DNA of 64,000 bases, taken from positions 418,501 to 482,500 of the forward strand of contig NC_009392.2 of NCBI RefSeq assembly GCF_000002875.2, written 5' to 3'. The stretch is from Leishmania infantum JPCM5 (Eukaryota > Euglenozoa > Kinetoplastea > Trypanosomatida > Trypanosomatidae). Of this stretch, positions 1-9,905 are shown piece by piece (position 1 is the stretch's first letter; every line of letters begins with the position of its first letter). The position numbers and the translations under genes are program-made. The notes below the pieces were generated by a model. It was not told the origin of the DNA. It worked only from the letters and a program-made list of their open reading frames with translations, and searched no databases.

Positions 1-307
1 CAGCGGAATACCCCTCTCACATCTTTTACTACATCTGATGTATTTTCAAAATATTGTTTTCTGTCAAAGTATCGGTATCAGCTGCGTACACAACGTGGAG
101 ACCTCACTTATTTGCTCCTTTCGTCGACCAACTCCGCTATGGCCCTTGCACGCAACAACGCAGACAACACGGAAGTCAGCACAGAAGGCAGAAGTTATCG
201 ATGTTCAGTTACCAGATCGCGCGCCCCACAACAACTCGCAGCTCCCAAAAAAACCGACAGCAAAGACCACTCTGACAACACACAACGGCTCAAAGTGGTA
301 GTAGAGT
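1..307. other. Left-edge spacer, no gene recognised
   Basis: No reading frame here resembles a protein, and no RNA gene was seen. The stretch ends where SIDER-like copy A begins. It is probably intergenic DNA continuing from outside the window. Confidence 0.5.
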
Positions 308-893
308 TCAGTACCCACTCCCTCTGGAGGAGCCAAGCAGTTCCCCCTATCCCTTGCGAGTGTCAACCCTCTGCTTTTAGTGACAGGGCCAAGCACCTGC
401 GACGTGGTGAGGTCAGAGCGATGTGTCGCTGCTGATGCCGGCGGTGCGCTTCTTGATGGCGCTGCGTCGGAGAGAGCTGCAACTATGCAGCCGTTTGTGC
501 CATGTGTGTGTGACGGGCAGGGTGACCACGTGACCCCGATGTGTCCCACCTGGCCCCCACTGCCCACTGGTGAGGGAGCCCGCGCCACCCCGAGGGGAGA
601 TGCAGCAGGGGGCGGCCGGCATGATGGGTGAGCGGCTGCGAGGCGCCCTGCTCAGTGGGTGGTGTTTGGGGCCGAGATCACGCACTGGTGACCGAGTCGG
701 CGCACTGCCGCAACGTGTGTCTAGCGCTGCTTTGCAGCAGGCGGTGGGCGTGCAACCGGCCTGGGGCAGAGTTGTGCTGAGCCCATGCCCCCTGGCAGAG
801 AATGAACATTAAAAAAAAATGGACTGCAACAATGAGAAGACGATGTGAATACAGTATTCAAAAGGGACGACAACAAAGAACATGCGCACTGTT
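308..893 (+). mobile_element. SIDER-like retroposon remnant, copy A
   Basis: This 586-bp stretch matches copy C (9165-9750) base for base without a gap; I noticed only about three or four substitutions, near 384, 882 and 886. Copy B (5627-6141) is the same element in reverse. An A-run at 811-819 follows the element core, as expected for a non-LTR retroposon tail. Its central part (about 385-440, with GTGACAGGGCCAAGCACCT) also matches the D/E/F elements further right, so the two groups are subfamilies of one family. Trypanosomatid SIDERs are short, non-coding derivatives of ingi-type retroposons, common in Leishmania 3'UTRs. A and C also share about 73 bp beyond the A-run, so they look like products of segmental duplication or gene conversion rather than two independent insertions. 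The family name is by resemblance and recall, not a database match. Confidence 0.7.
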
Positions 894-3800
894 TCCTCAG
901 TTTTTGCCTCGATCACCGGAAAGGAGAGAGCCCAGGTGACAGGATTCCACCGCTCCCCCCCCCCTGCCCCGGCATCCGTGATACCCAGTTTTTTCTCAAA
1001 TCGCAAACCCCAGGCAGCACAGCATGGAAAAAGCGGCCCCAGCGCCCAGGCCAAACACGCCGCGTCGCCATAGGCCTTGAAACCCCCCCCTGCGGCCACC
1101 CAAAGCGCCGACCCGCAAACCCAAAGCAAAAGGACAGGGAAAGAGGTGCCCCGCCGACCCGGCGCGCTGGGGGTAAGGGTTCCCACCAAAGGGCCTGCGG
1201 AACAGAAAGGCCGCGGCCACCGCGACGCCGCGCCCCAAAAGCGCCCCATCCCCAGCAAATGGCGAACCGCGGCTGGGGCAGCGGAGCCGCACCGTAAGAG
1301 TAAAATAAGCGCTGTGCTTTGCCAAGCCTCACCCAAAGCTCTCGAGTCATGCGGGTGCTGCCGTCTTCAGATTTTATCCCGTTTCGTTTGGGAATGTTAC
1401 CGTCTGGAAAGGTTAACCCATTGAAACCCTAAAGCTGCATATAATTACGGTACAGGTGAAAAAACTATCTGCAGCTAAGTCGGCCATCCCAACACGGCGC
1501 TACAGCCCAGTGCCCGGCGTTTACGGAAGCTAAGCGCCTGCAAACCTTCGCTTTCGATGTCGGCGAGTGCGGCGCAGGCCCCGGCGGCTAGGAACACCGT
1601 GGCGATGCAACCCCTGAGCCTGGGCAACCCCCCGCCCATACGCCACCCCACCGCCACGCGTGGCGACGCGTGGCGCCATCATCCACTGATGCTTTCGGTG
1701 CCCGAACGCTTCTTTAGCGATGCGGCAATGCGAAGCGTAGTCTGGGGCCTATCCTGTTTTTAATTTAAAGGCATGATATGCCCCGCCTGTAAGATACCAG
1801 CCCTGTTTTTCCCCTTCGGCACAAACACGACAGACCGGCGCACGCGACCCTTTTGCCCCCGGACAGTGAGTTTGGCCACGGCCCGGTTGGGCGCCGCGCC
1901 ATCAAGATGGACTCGCGCCACGGCCGCATCCGCAGCCCCGCGTCTACCCAACCGTTGGCGCACCAACGGCGCCCCAGGCGGCGAAACACCTCGCAGCCCC
2001 CGCCCCAGCGCCGAGCCCACACCCGGGCCCAGAGCCCCCATCCCACTGCCAGCTGCGCCCCGCTACCTATTGCCCACGATCTGGGCTGCTATTCCATGCA
2101 TGAAAGCACCACCTGCAATACCGCGAAGGCATCTTTATAGAGAATGGCGCGCCTAGGACGCGGAAGCTTTGCTACTCGAAACGCAACAGCGCACGATATT
2201 CCCCAGCACCTTCACCGGCGCTGCCGGCTCACGGCCCACCCCGCCCGTGCCAAACGGGGTTGGCGATCTTGCCAAGGCCTCCCCGTGGGTGCGTGACCAC
2301 CGCTGCGGGGAGTTCCCCGAGCGTCCGCGGCGTTGCCCAGGCCTAGAAAAAGAACAACGTCGCCGCGGAAGTGCCGGCGCCAGCGCTGGAAAGGTCGCCT
2401 TCCCGTCCCCCGCGCCAAACCCCCCTGAAAGCCGTATGGGCTGCCCGGGGCCTTCCCGCCACCGCCCGTGGAGGCACCGGCCTGTCCCCACCGCCTGCGC
2501 AGACCGCCAGAAGCGCCCCCGCCCCCCCCCTACCGTTCGAGGCAGCGCGCCGCCCCGGCTTTGCGCTCCGACCGGCCAAGGGGGGGCTGGCAGCCGGTGT
2601 AAGGAGCACGTGGGCCATCGGAGGGAATCTTTCGCGCACAAGAAGCCGTATCGCCGCCCAGCGCGGGATTACCGGATTGCATTTCTGCGCACGCGCGCGC
2701 AAAAGCAGAAGATCTCGCCGATGGGACGTCCAGAAGAAACGGGCGGCGCCTCTCTTTGGCAGGGCTCGAAAAAATCACCCCGGAAGCAATCGTTAGGAAA
2801 GGGGTAAAAAGGCTGTCCTGGTGGTTTTCGTTTTTAATATTTTGCTTTGTGCCATGCGCCGGGGTCGTTGTACGGGCGTTGCCAAAAAAAATATTTTCTT
2901 CTGTTTCTGTTGCGGCTGCCAAGGCGGTTGTGAATGGTCGGGGTGACTATTGCCCGAATGCTTGCGGGGAATGAACCATGCAAAATATTCACTCCTTTGC
3001 GTCTATGAATATGGCGGCTTTCCTCGCTTAGGGGCGATATTTCGGGCGCGCGCGGGGGACCAGGTGCGCACTTACGGCAAAGCATCCTTTGCGCAGCGGC
3101 TTTCAGAAATTTCAAGCAAGAGCGCCGGTGTAACTCCACACGGGTGCTTTCCTTTTATCCGCCGTGCAATTGTTAAAGCGGCCCTGCCCCTTTCGGAGGA
3201 AATGCGCCGCACGCCATCGCGTCGCCCATGCGACCGCGAGTTTGTATTCCAGAAAAGGCGCGAACTCCTTAGGACAAAAAGGCGCAACGGTTTTTGCAGA
3301 GACGGCATTGGCAAATGCAAGCCGCGTCGGGGATGTGCTTTTAGGGCTTCCGTAAAGGAAAATTATGCGGCGCCGGGCGCGGGGGGTGGGTGTGGGTTTT
3401 TCGCTGCCCTTGGGCGGGGGTCGGGCACAGCCCACGGCCGCCGCCGCCGCCCCACGGGGCCGGCTTCTGTTTTCGAGGCGGTTAGGCGGAGGCCCCAACC
3501 CACCAAAACGAGCGAAAGGCCCGCCAACCGTTTCCAATGCCTGGGGTTGGTCAGCGCCAGCTCATCGGCGAGGAGGAAAAACTGGCGGCGGGGTGGCCGT
3601 CCGTTGGGGAAAAGGGGGTTGGCCGCGCGCGGTGGCGGCGAACAGGGGCGGGGGCGCATATGGAAGACTGGGGCGTTCTGCTTGCAGCTGGCCGCCTTCT
3701 TTTGTGGGCGGTGGGCGGGCTTCCCGGGGCCGCCGGGATTTTTTGGACCAAGCGGAAGCCCAAAGCCCGCCCGCCGCCGACCAGAATGGGAGCGGTGCCC

Positions 3801-5626
3801 GATACCTCCCGGCACGGAGGCGCGGCCGACCACCGGGCGCGCATGCGGCTTTGTGCGTAGCCGCATTCTTCATGCACGCTGCGTGCCTTTCACGCTTGCA
3901 TGTGCAAGGATTCAAACCACCGGAAGGAGTGCGCCTGAAAAAGGAGAGGGGGGGGGTTGTGAAACCGGGAAAGGCAAACCCCTTAAATTTTCTGTGGGAA
4001 CGGCGCTCGGCAGCAGCTTTCTCACAAATGGCGGGGCTGGGGGAAATGCTTGCCGCGCTGCCGGCAGAAGTCACCCCCTCGAAGGGTCGGCTTCTGACGC
4101 TTCTCAAAAAATGCGGGTTTGCAGCCATGCTCTGCGGATCCGTTGGGTTTCCTGCGAATGACCTCCGTGCCGCGCTTTTTTGCTTTTGGTTGCGAGGGCG
4201 CTGGCGACGGTGCGCCGCCGGGCGGTTTCTTCGTGGCGGCTTTGATTTCAAGGGGCCGAAAGGACGCCCTGGACAGATTTCCCCCACCGAAAAAAAAACA
4301 AAACTTGCCTTCAAAGACCGGGCGAGCCACACCCCGGACAGCAGCAGCACAGGGTTCCCCCCCAGAGCCCTGGGTTGGGCGCCCGGGGGCGTGGCCCGCG
4401 GTTTGGGGCGGAGAGACCTTTTTTGCGAGGGTTGCGCTTTTCAGAGGTCCCAGGGTCGCCGCCGTGCATTTATCGCGCCGCTCTTGGAAATTAAAAAGCG
4501 ACCCTGCAAGGCAAGCAACTTCGAAGCGTGTTTTCGGACCGACGGGAGCAGGCCCCACAGACCCCCAATAATGCAACCCAAATGGTGCGGCCCGTGTTGT
4601 GCCGCGGGGTGTTTTTCCGGCTGAGCGGGGGCTTCCGGCGATGGCGGCGCCCAGCCCCTTTTGCCATTGCGAAAGCGAGTGTCAACCTTCGCCGCCATCG
4701 CCGCCCACAGGGTTTTCTGTTCTGTTTGCGTTGCATCCATGCAAATCTTTCCTCATCATTTCACTTTTCCCAGCCGCCGAGAATCTTCTGGTACAATAAT
4801 TGTGTGCAGAGGGTGTGCTTTTTCAAAGGGGCCGCCGTTGCGGTTGGGCGCCCCTTTGCGAAAGCCAGGATGACGTCTGAAATATGTGTGAATCAATCAC
4901 ATCAATTTCCTGTGGAAATGGAAAGTGAGAGGGGGGGATTGTGCGGGACACGGCGCCTCCTTTCCAGTTAAACAAAGATCCCATTTTCGTGATGTACAGC
5001 CGTGCGTTTCCCTCCGGCAATGGGGGGATGTTTCCTTGGCAGTCGGTGTCGCCTTGCATTTCCCATGCTTTTAAGAATTGAAACCGAAGCCAAAACTGCC
5101 TTTTCGCTTTCAAACGCGCATAATTCAGGCCCCAAAGATCCAGAAATAACAGACAAACAAAGCAACGACAAAAACTTCACAGCAGAAGGTGGGGATGCTA
5201 TCTCCGCAGCTCCACGAAGGCTTAAAAACCTGCACGTTACGTTTGAACTTGATCGGCAACTTTTTTCCCGCGCTGCAAAGGCTACATCTGCTCATGCTTG
5301 CTCAAAAAGCGTGCTTCCTCCTTTTTACGAAGCAAAAATCTGCTTTTATGTCACTCGCTTAATGGCGACAGACTGGTTCATTCAGTCGATATACATAGTG
5401 TCTATGTCCGTAAATTCTGGCTTTCAAAGCTTGGTGTAAACGTGGGGGTGCAGCCCGTCTTCTGAAGGTTCTCTCAAACCTGGTGAAGAGGTTTTGAGAA
5501 AGGAGGGAGGGCTGGCATCATGCCCGTGGTGGGGTTTTCGTTCTTAAAAGTGATCTTGAGCAGCGCAGCGTCCTTCTGCATGTGCCGCAGCGCTAGCCCT
5601 ATTCTTTTTTCAAACGCATTTATTTT
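894..5626. other. 4.7-kb gene-free block of atypical composition between inverted SIDER copies
   Basis: No convincing gene was found. Long overlapping open frames (2950-4161, 3365-4624 and antisense ones) occur because stretches are extremely G+C-rich (47 of 60 bases at 3421-3480). Their translations are Arg/Pro/Gly/Ala-rich with no recognisable domain. The block lacks the (CA)n/(GT)n and long pyrimidine tracts of the other spacers. Instead it is full of short homopolymer runs (CCCC, GGGG, AAAA, TTTT) and GCC/CGC words, grading to ordinary A+T content near 4740-5620. It is bounded on both sides by the 3' ends of inverted SIDER-like copies A and B. Origin is unknown: a decayed foreign or repeat insert, a non-coding chromosomal element, or an assembly artefact are all possible. 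Confidence 0.6.
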
Positions 5627-6141
5627 CTGCCAGGGGGCATGGGCTCAGCACAACTCTGCCCCAGGCCGGCTGCACGCCCACCGCCTGCTGCAAAGCAGCG
5701 CTAGACACACGTTGCGGCAGTGCGCCGACTCGGTCACCAGTGCGTGATCTCGGCCCCAAACACCACCCACTGAGCAGGGCGCCTCGCAGCCGCTCACCCA
5801 TCATGCCGGCCGCCCCCTGCTGCATCTCCCCTCGGGGTGGCGCGGGCTCCCTCACCAGTGGGCAGTGGGGGCCAGGTGGGACACATCGGGGTCACGTGGT
5901 CACCCTGCCCGTCACACACACATGGCACAAACGGCTGCATAGTTGCAGCTCTCTCCGACGCAGCGCCATCAAGAAGCGCACCGCCGGCATCAGCAGCGAC
6001 ACATCGCTCTGACCTCACCACGTCGCAGGTGCTTGGCCCTGTCACTAAAAGCAGAGGGTTGACACTCGCAAGGGATAGGGGGAACTGCTTGGCTCCTCCA
6101 GAGGGAGTGGGTACTGAGACGCTGCGCTACGCTGAGATGCC
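5627..6141 (-). mobile_element. SIDER-like retroposon remnant, copy B (inverted)
   Basis: Reverse complement of copies A and C, with very few differences over about 490 bp (for example one base near 5671). Its 5' end (right side, about 6117-6141) extends further than A: GCTGAGATGCC at 6131-6141 mirrors GGCATCTCAGC at the start of copy C. The tail side (about 5601-5626) is a T-rich, degraded poly(A) in reverse. The element lies antisense to the direction of transcription, unlike all other copies in the window. It faces A tail-to-tail and C head-to-head. Confidence 0.7.
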
Positions 6142-6610
6142 CACGTGTTAAGAGGGGAGACGCATCGCTGTGATGGAACGAAAATGGGGAGTATCATCTT
6201 GTGTGCCGCCTGCTCGGGTTGCTTATCTTTAAAAATATTAGGGCGCCGGACCGGCAGGCTTCATTATTGAGGTGGTGGCTCGTAAGCACCAGCGGAAGTG
6301 AGTAAGCGAACAAAAATATTGAAGTGATCGTTTTGCCTCCGTAATCCGCCACACTGAGGTGTTTTTCGTTGAATCAAACTCAATCTGCCGAAAAGCGCCC
6401 AGGTATCAAGGCGGTTGTTGCCGTCTTTACAGGAAAATGAGCCTACGTCGCGTTGGAGTACGACATGAACTGATTTCAGCGTACATGCAGCAATGGATGA
6501 AACTTTTTCAACACCTTCTTTTCTGGCCCCAACAAATAAGGAAAGATTCATAGTCGTTTCATTTCAGAAAGGTTCTCAATCGAGTTGCAGCTTCCGCGTG
6601 AGAGTGAAGA
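6142..6610. other. Spacer upstream of SDE2-like gene
   Basis: A/T-richer than spacers to the right. A 95-codon antisense frame (6264-6551) has no recognisable features and is not called. A short T-rich stretch ending in TTTCAG at about 6561-6566 could serve as the spliced-leader acceptor for the next gene, about 45 nt before its ATG. Confidence 0.4.
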
Positions 6611-7090
6611 ATGGCCGCAGGATTGCCGCGTGCGCTTTGCTGCACTCTTCTTCCAGTTCAGAAAGTAATTTCCTTCTTGGTTCCGCAGGCCACAAAGGAT
6701 GCAATTCTGGAGGCTCTCTCTAGGCAAACGGATAGCTCTCCAGAAACGTTTGAACTCTATGTGAAAGAGAACAGCAAGCTCATTGCGGTGAGAGAGGAGA
6801 TAGGCAGCTGTGACTCTCTTTTCGCTCTCGTGAGGTGTCGCGGGGGTGGCAAAGGCGGCTTTCGCAAGCAGCTTGAGAAGAAGGGTCGCGGATTCGCGCG
6901 TGCAAAGATGAAGGCAAAGCGCAAAAGCACGAAAGCGATCCCTCAAGAAGGGAAAACTCAGCACAAGAAACGCGACACAGTGGCAGTGAAAACAAGACTT
7001 GCGAAGGCTGAGCCAAGCTCGACGAGAACGATCGTAAAGCAAGGTCTTGCGTTTGTCATAGATTCCTTTCAAAAAGGGAGCCATTCCTAA
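6611..7090 (+). CDS. SDE2-like ubiquitin-fold protein with GG-KGG processing motif
   Basis: 159 residues. The N-terminal part (about 10-80) ends in the sequence ALVRCRGGGKGGF (residues 72-84). This is the signature of the Sde2 N-terminal ubiquitin-like domain, where a deubiquitinase cleaves after the second Gly of GG-KGG and leaves a Lys-started C-terminal fragment. In fission yeast and animals that fragment works with the spliceosome and in genome stability (family knowledge). Here cleavage would follow G80 and release a strongly basic tail (81-159, rich in K/R). The protein is short compared with typical SDE2, and no further C-terminal domain is visible. Third codon positions are more A/T-rich than in genes from 10 kb onward. 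It sits with the ZSWIM2-like gene inside a segment bounded by inverted SIDER copies. The start is the first ATG in frame. The family call rests mainly on the GG-KGG region. Confidence 0.6.
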   Translation: MAAGLPRALCCTLLPVQKVISFLVPQATKDAILEALSRQTDSSPETFELYVKENSKLIAVREEIGSCDSLFALVRCRGGGKGGFRKQLEKKGRGFARAKMKAKRKSTKAIPQEGKTQHKKRDTVAVKTRLAKAEPSSTRTIVKQGLAFVIDSFQKGSHS

Positions 7091-7395
7091 TCTGGTTGGT
7101 TTCTGTGCATCACAAGCATCTCTGCAAAAGACAAAAAATGCTGGAAAGCAGACACCATAACTTACAGGTATATTCTTATGCTTATTTGCTCGGCGACGAC
7201 CCGCCAGGCTCTTCATCTCAGACGACTCATACGGTGCCGTGCCAGTGTGACACAGCAGGCGGACGCAAGCAAGCTCGCAACACTTCTCTCTGCTCTTAGC
7301 TGACGCTTTCATTTTTTTTCCCTCCGTCAACTCCAGCCTTTTTTCTCGACTTCAAACAAGCGAAAAAAAAAGAACTTTTGTGTGGCTTGTATGGG
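7091..7395. other. Short spacer between SDE2-like and ZSWIM2-like genes
   Basis: Contains a T/C-rich tract followed by AG at 7335-7336, about 60 nt before the ATG of the next gene (listed separately). Nothing else seen. Confidence 0.5.
7307..7336 (+). promoter_or_regulatory. Predicted spliced-leader acceptor for ZSWIM2-like gene
   Basis: A T-run followed by CCCTCCGTCAACTCCAG gives a polypyrimidine tract ending in AG, a normal distance (about 60 nt) before the ATG at 7396. In trypanosomatids this is where the spliced leader is joined and where upstream polyadenylation is coupled. Inferred from sequence pattern only. Confidence 0.45.
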
Positions 7396-8502
7396 ATGGC
7401 ACAGAGGCAGATGTGGGTCGGAGAGTGCCCCGATAGGATTAGGAAGCGAATTAGTGCCGCTAAAAAGTCGCGCATGGTCATAAAGAAACTAAATGACCCG
7501 ACGAGGTTTGCTGTTTGTGATATCCAAGGAAAGAATCATAATTGCACGATTGGGAATCCGCATATGTGCTCCTGCGGCGCTACACAGCCGTGCGCTCATA
7601 CTCTTTCCGTTCTGCTCTTGTTCTTCAAAGTAAGCGAGGAAAATCCGATTGTATGGCAAAGATACATCAATGAGGTGGAGCTAAGTGACCTTATCGACAA
7701 GAGAGCGGATGAAGGAAAATGCGTTTTTTGCCACGAGAGCACGGGTAGCGTCGGCTCATGCGAAAAATGCGGCGCTCACTTTCATCAGCTGTGCTTGGAA
7801 TTGGCATCGAAAAGCGGAAAAGTCAACTGCAACACCTGTCCAAAGTGTCGTGAAATGGTGTCGAGGTCTGAAAGTAAAAGCGATACCTGCTGCAGCAACT
7901 GCAGTGTGCCTTGCAAAACTGAGAACTACACATGCCTCCTTTGCCCTGACTACTTTTTGTGCAGGCGCTGCTACACGTTGTGCAAGACTCATCCTTCACA
8001 CCCTTTTAGCTGCAGCAAGCTGGGAGGCCCTGCGCCGTCGACATGCAGTGTGTCGCCTCAGAGTATGGGAGATTTACAATACCGTGAGATTAACCCGGAA
8101 GACTATGAAGCACTCATCGCTCTAGACAACGACAAGAGGAGACCTCTAGGGGAAGAGGAGCTTAGTAACCTGCCAGTCGAGTATTTTAGCGCGTGCGCAA
8201 GAAGAAATGATAGTTGCCCGGTGTGTCTCCGTAGATTCGTGGCGTCCAACAGGTGCATTGCACTTCCTTGTGGCCACATAATGCACCACAAGTGCGGATT
8301 TAAATGGCTCTCTGAATTTAGCGACGTGTGTCCTATTGACAATCGGAAAGTATGCAAGTGGAGCAATACACAGGACGCAAGGACTGCTGGTGAGGTCAAA
8401 GCTTCCCTGCAGGCCTCTACACGCGACGGAACGACTTTACGGTTTCCTTCGAAGATAACATCCGTCAAGCTTCCCGCAATCAAGCCACGGGAATGGAAAT
8501 GA
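7396..8502 (+). CDS. ZSWIM2-like E3 ubiquitin ligase (SWIM, RING, ZZ, RING)
   Basis: 368 residues from the first ATG; the frame is open a little upstream but has no earlier ATG. Four zinc modules can be seen in order. A SWIM finger lies at about 58-68 (CSCGATQPCAH). A RING/PHD-like finger spans about 109-152 (CVFCHE, CEKCGAHFHQLC, CPKC). A ZZ-type finger spans about 165-206 (CCSNC, CLLC, CRRCY, with HPSH at its end). A second RING lies at about 274-316 (CPVC, CIALPCGHIMHHKC, CPID). This order is that of ZSWIM2/MEX, a RING E3 ligase that ubiquitinates itself and partners in animals. The last RING has Asp where the final Cys is usual (CPID), as in some RING-H2 variants. Codon use is A/T-richer than in the neighbours (28 of 60 G+C at 7681-7740 against 40 of 60 at 40021-40080). 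The gene lies within the SIDER-bounded island. Confidence 0.75.
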   Translation: MAQRQMWVGECPDRIRKRISAAKKSRMVIKKLNDPTRFAVCDIQGKNHNCTIGNPHMCSCGATQPCAHTLSVLLLFFKVSEENPIVWQRYINEVELSDLIDKRADEGKCVFCHESTGSVGSCEKCGAHFHQLCLELASKSGKVNCNTCPKCREMVSRSESKSDTCCSNCSVPCKTENYTCLLCPDYFLCRRCYTLCKTHPSHPFSCSKLGGPAPSTCSVSPQSMGDLQYREINPEDYEALIALDNDKRRPLGEEELSNLPVEYFSACARRNDSCPVCLRRFVASNRCIALPCGHIMHHKCGFKWLSEFSDVCPIDNRKVCKWSNTQDARTAGEVKASLQASTRDGTTLRFPSKITSVKLPAIKPREWK

Positions 8503-9140
8503 CGATTTGGCGAGGAGGACAAGCAACTTTCTGCTCCCTTTTTACCGTCGGCACAATTTTCAGTCCGCCTTCTCTAAATGTCCACAAAGAAATCTTTTTT
8601 TTTTGCCCTCTCAGCTCTGCTATTTTTTTTTATTGACCAGCAGCAGAGCCGGACCTTTATCAAGGGGATATACACACTGGGATCTTCACAGGGTGCTTAC
8701 GAGCAGACTTTGACCTTTTTTCGATTTGTCGAGGTGAGAGCTCTATATTTTCCCTCCGATTAGTTGTGAACACTAGGTGTAAAAACGAACGAACTTTTCC
8801 TTCTCGCTTGCCAGTTTCAGTATCCGAAATGATTGCAACGGAAAGCACTTGGTTTGTCTTTTGGTTCCACTCTTGAAGTATACCCTCTACACTTGCTCGT
8901 CCAATCATTATTTTGGAGCATTCGCGATGTAAATCTTTTCTAGACCATCCTCAAGTTTGTTTTTCTCATATTCTCACACATTGAATTGGAGCTCCACTAG
9001 TTTTACTGCGCTTGGAAGACGCTGATTACGGGGATCGCATTCTGAACCCTCTTTTCCCATCGAATGTTTCGTTGCACCTTTGATGTTCCTGCTTCCCGCT
9101 TTTCTTCCTGCTAATGTTTTTGAAGCCCATCATGACGTAT
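8503..9140. other. 3' spacer of the ZSWIM2-like gene
   Basis: Relatively A/T-rich with several T-runs (8586-8632). No gene is supported. It leads into SIDER copy C, which lies in the sense orientation and so probably forms part of the 3'UTR of the ZSWIM2-like mRNA. Confidence 0.4.
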
Positions 9141-9750
9141 GGCATCTCAGCGTAGCTTAGCGGCTCAGTACCCACTCCCTCTGGAGGAGCCAAGCAGTTC
9201 CCCCTATCCCTTGCGAGTGTCAACCCTCTGCTTGTAGTGACAGGGCCAAGCACCTGCGACGTGGTGAGGTCAGAGCGATGTGTCGCTGCTGATGCCGGCG
9301 GTGCGCTTCTTGATGGCGCTGCGTCGGAGAGAGCTGCAACTATGCAGCCGTTTGTGCCATGTGTGTGTGACGGGCAGGGTGACCACGTGACCCCGATGTG
9401 TCCCACCTGGCCCCCACTGCCCACTGGTGAGGGAGCCCGCGCCACCCCGAGGGGAGATGCAGCAGGGGGCGGCCGGCATGATGGGTGAGCGGCTGCGAGG
9501 CGCCCTGCTCAGTGGGTGGTGTTTGGGGCCGAGATCACGCACTGGTGACCGAGTCGGCGCACTGCCGCAACGTGTGTCTAGCGCTGCTTTGCAGCAGGCG
9601 GTGGGCGTGCAACCGGCCTGGGGCAGAGTTGTGCTGAGCCCATGCCCCCTGGCAGAGAATGAACATTAAAAAAAAATGGACTGCAACAATGAGAAGACGA
9701 TGTGAATACAGTATTCAAAAGGGACGACAACAAAGAACACGCGTACTGTT
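9141..9750 (+). mobile_element. SIDER-like retroposon remnant, copy C
   Basis: Nearly identical to copy A over 586 bp (9165-9750, constant offset of 8857), including the A-run at 9668-9676 and about 73 bp after it. It begins about 24 bp further left than A, with GGCATCTCAGCGTAGC, which is shared with the 5' end of inverted copy B. It lies sense to transcription, between the ZSWIM2-like and ATP synthase subunit-like genes. The direct A/C pair encloses the whole left region. Confidence 0.7.
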
Positions 9751-9905
9751 GCACAGAAGAAGTTGTGTGCGTGGTATCTTCCGAATCGCGGCTTCTCTCT
9801 TACCCCCTTTTTCGACGATTGCAGGTTAGGGCCCGATATGTACGTCAGGACTGCGACTGTCTTACAGGCTTGGTCGACTTTCAACCTTCAAGGTGTTTCT
9901 ACTTC

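Noticed and set aside
308..893. Protein-coding potential of the SIDER-like copies (80-130-codon frames on both strands)
   Set aside because: The same frames recur in every copy because the copies are nearly identical; they overlap each other, are short and show no domain, so they reflect repeat sequence and not genes.
2950..4624. Two long overlapping + strand open frames (403 and 419 codons) in the atypical block
   Set aside because: They overlap in different frames, translate to Arg/Pro/Gly-rich strings without any domain, and exist because the DNA is extremely G+C-rich.
6264..6551. Antisense 95-codon open frame with ATG
   Set aside because: No recognisable motif, opposite to the direction of all genes, and no acceptor tract on that strand.
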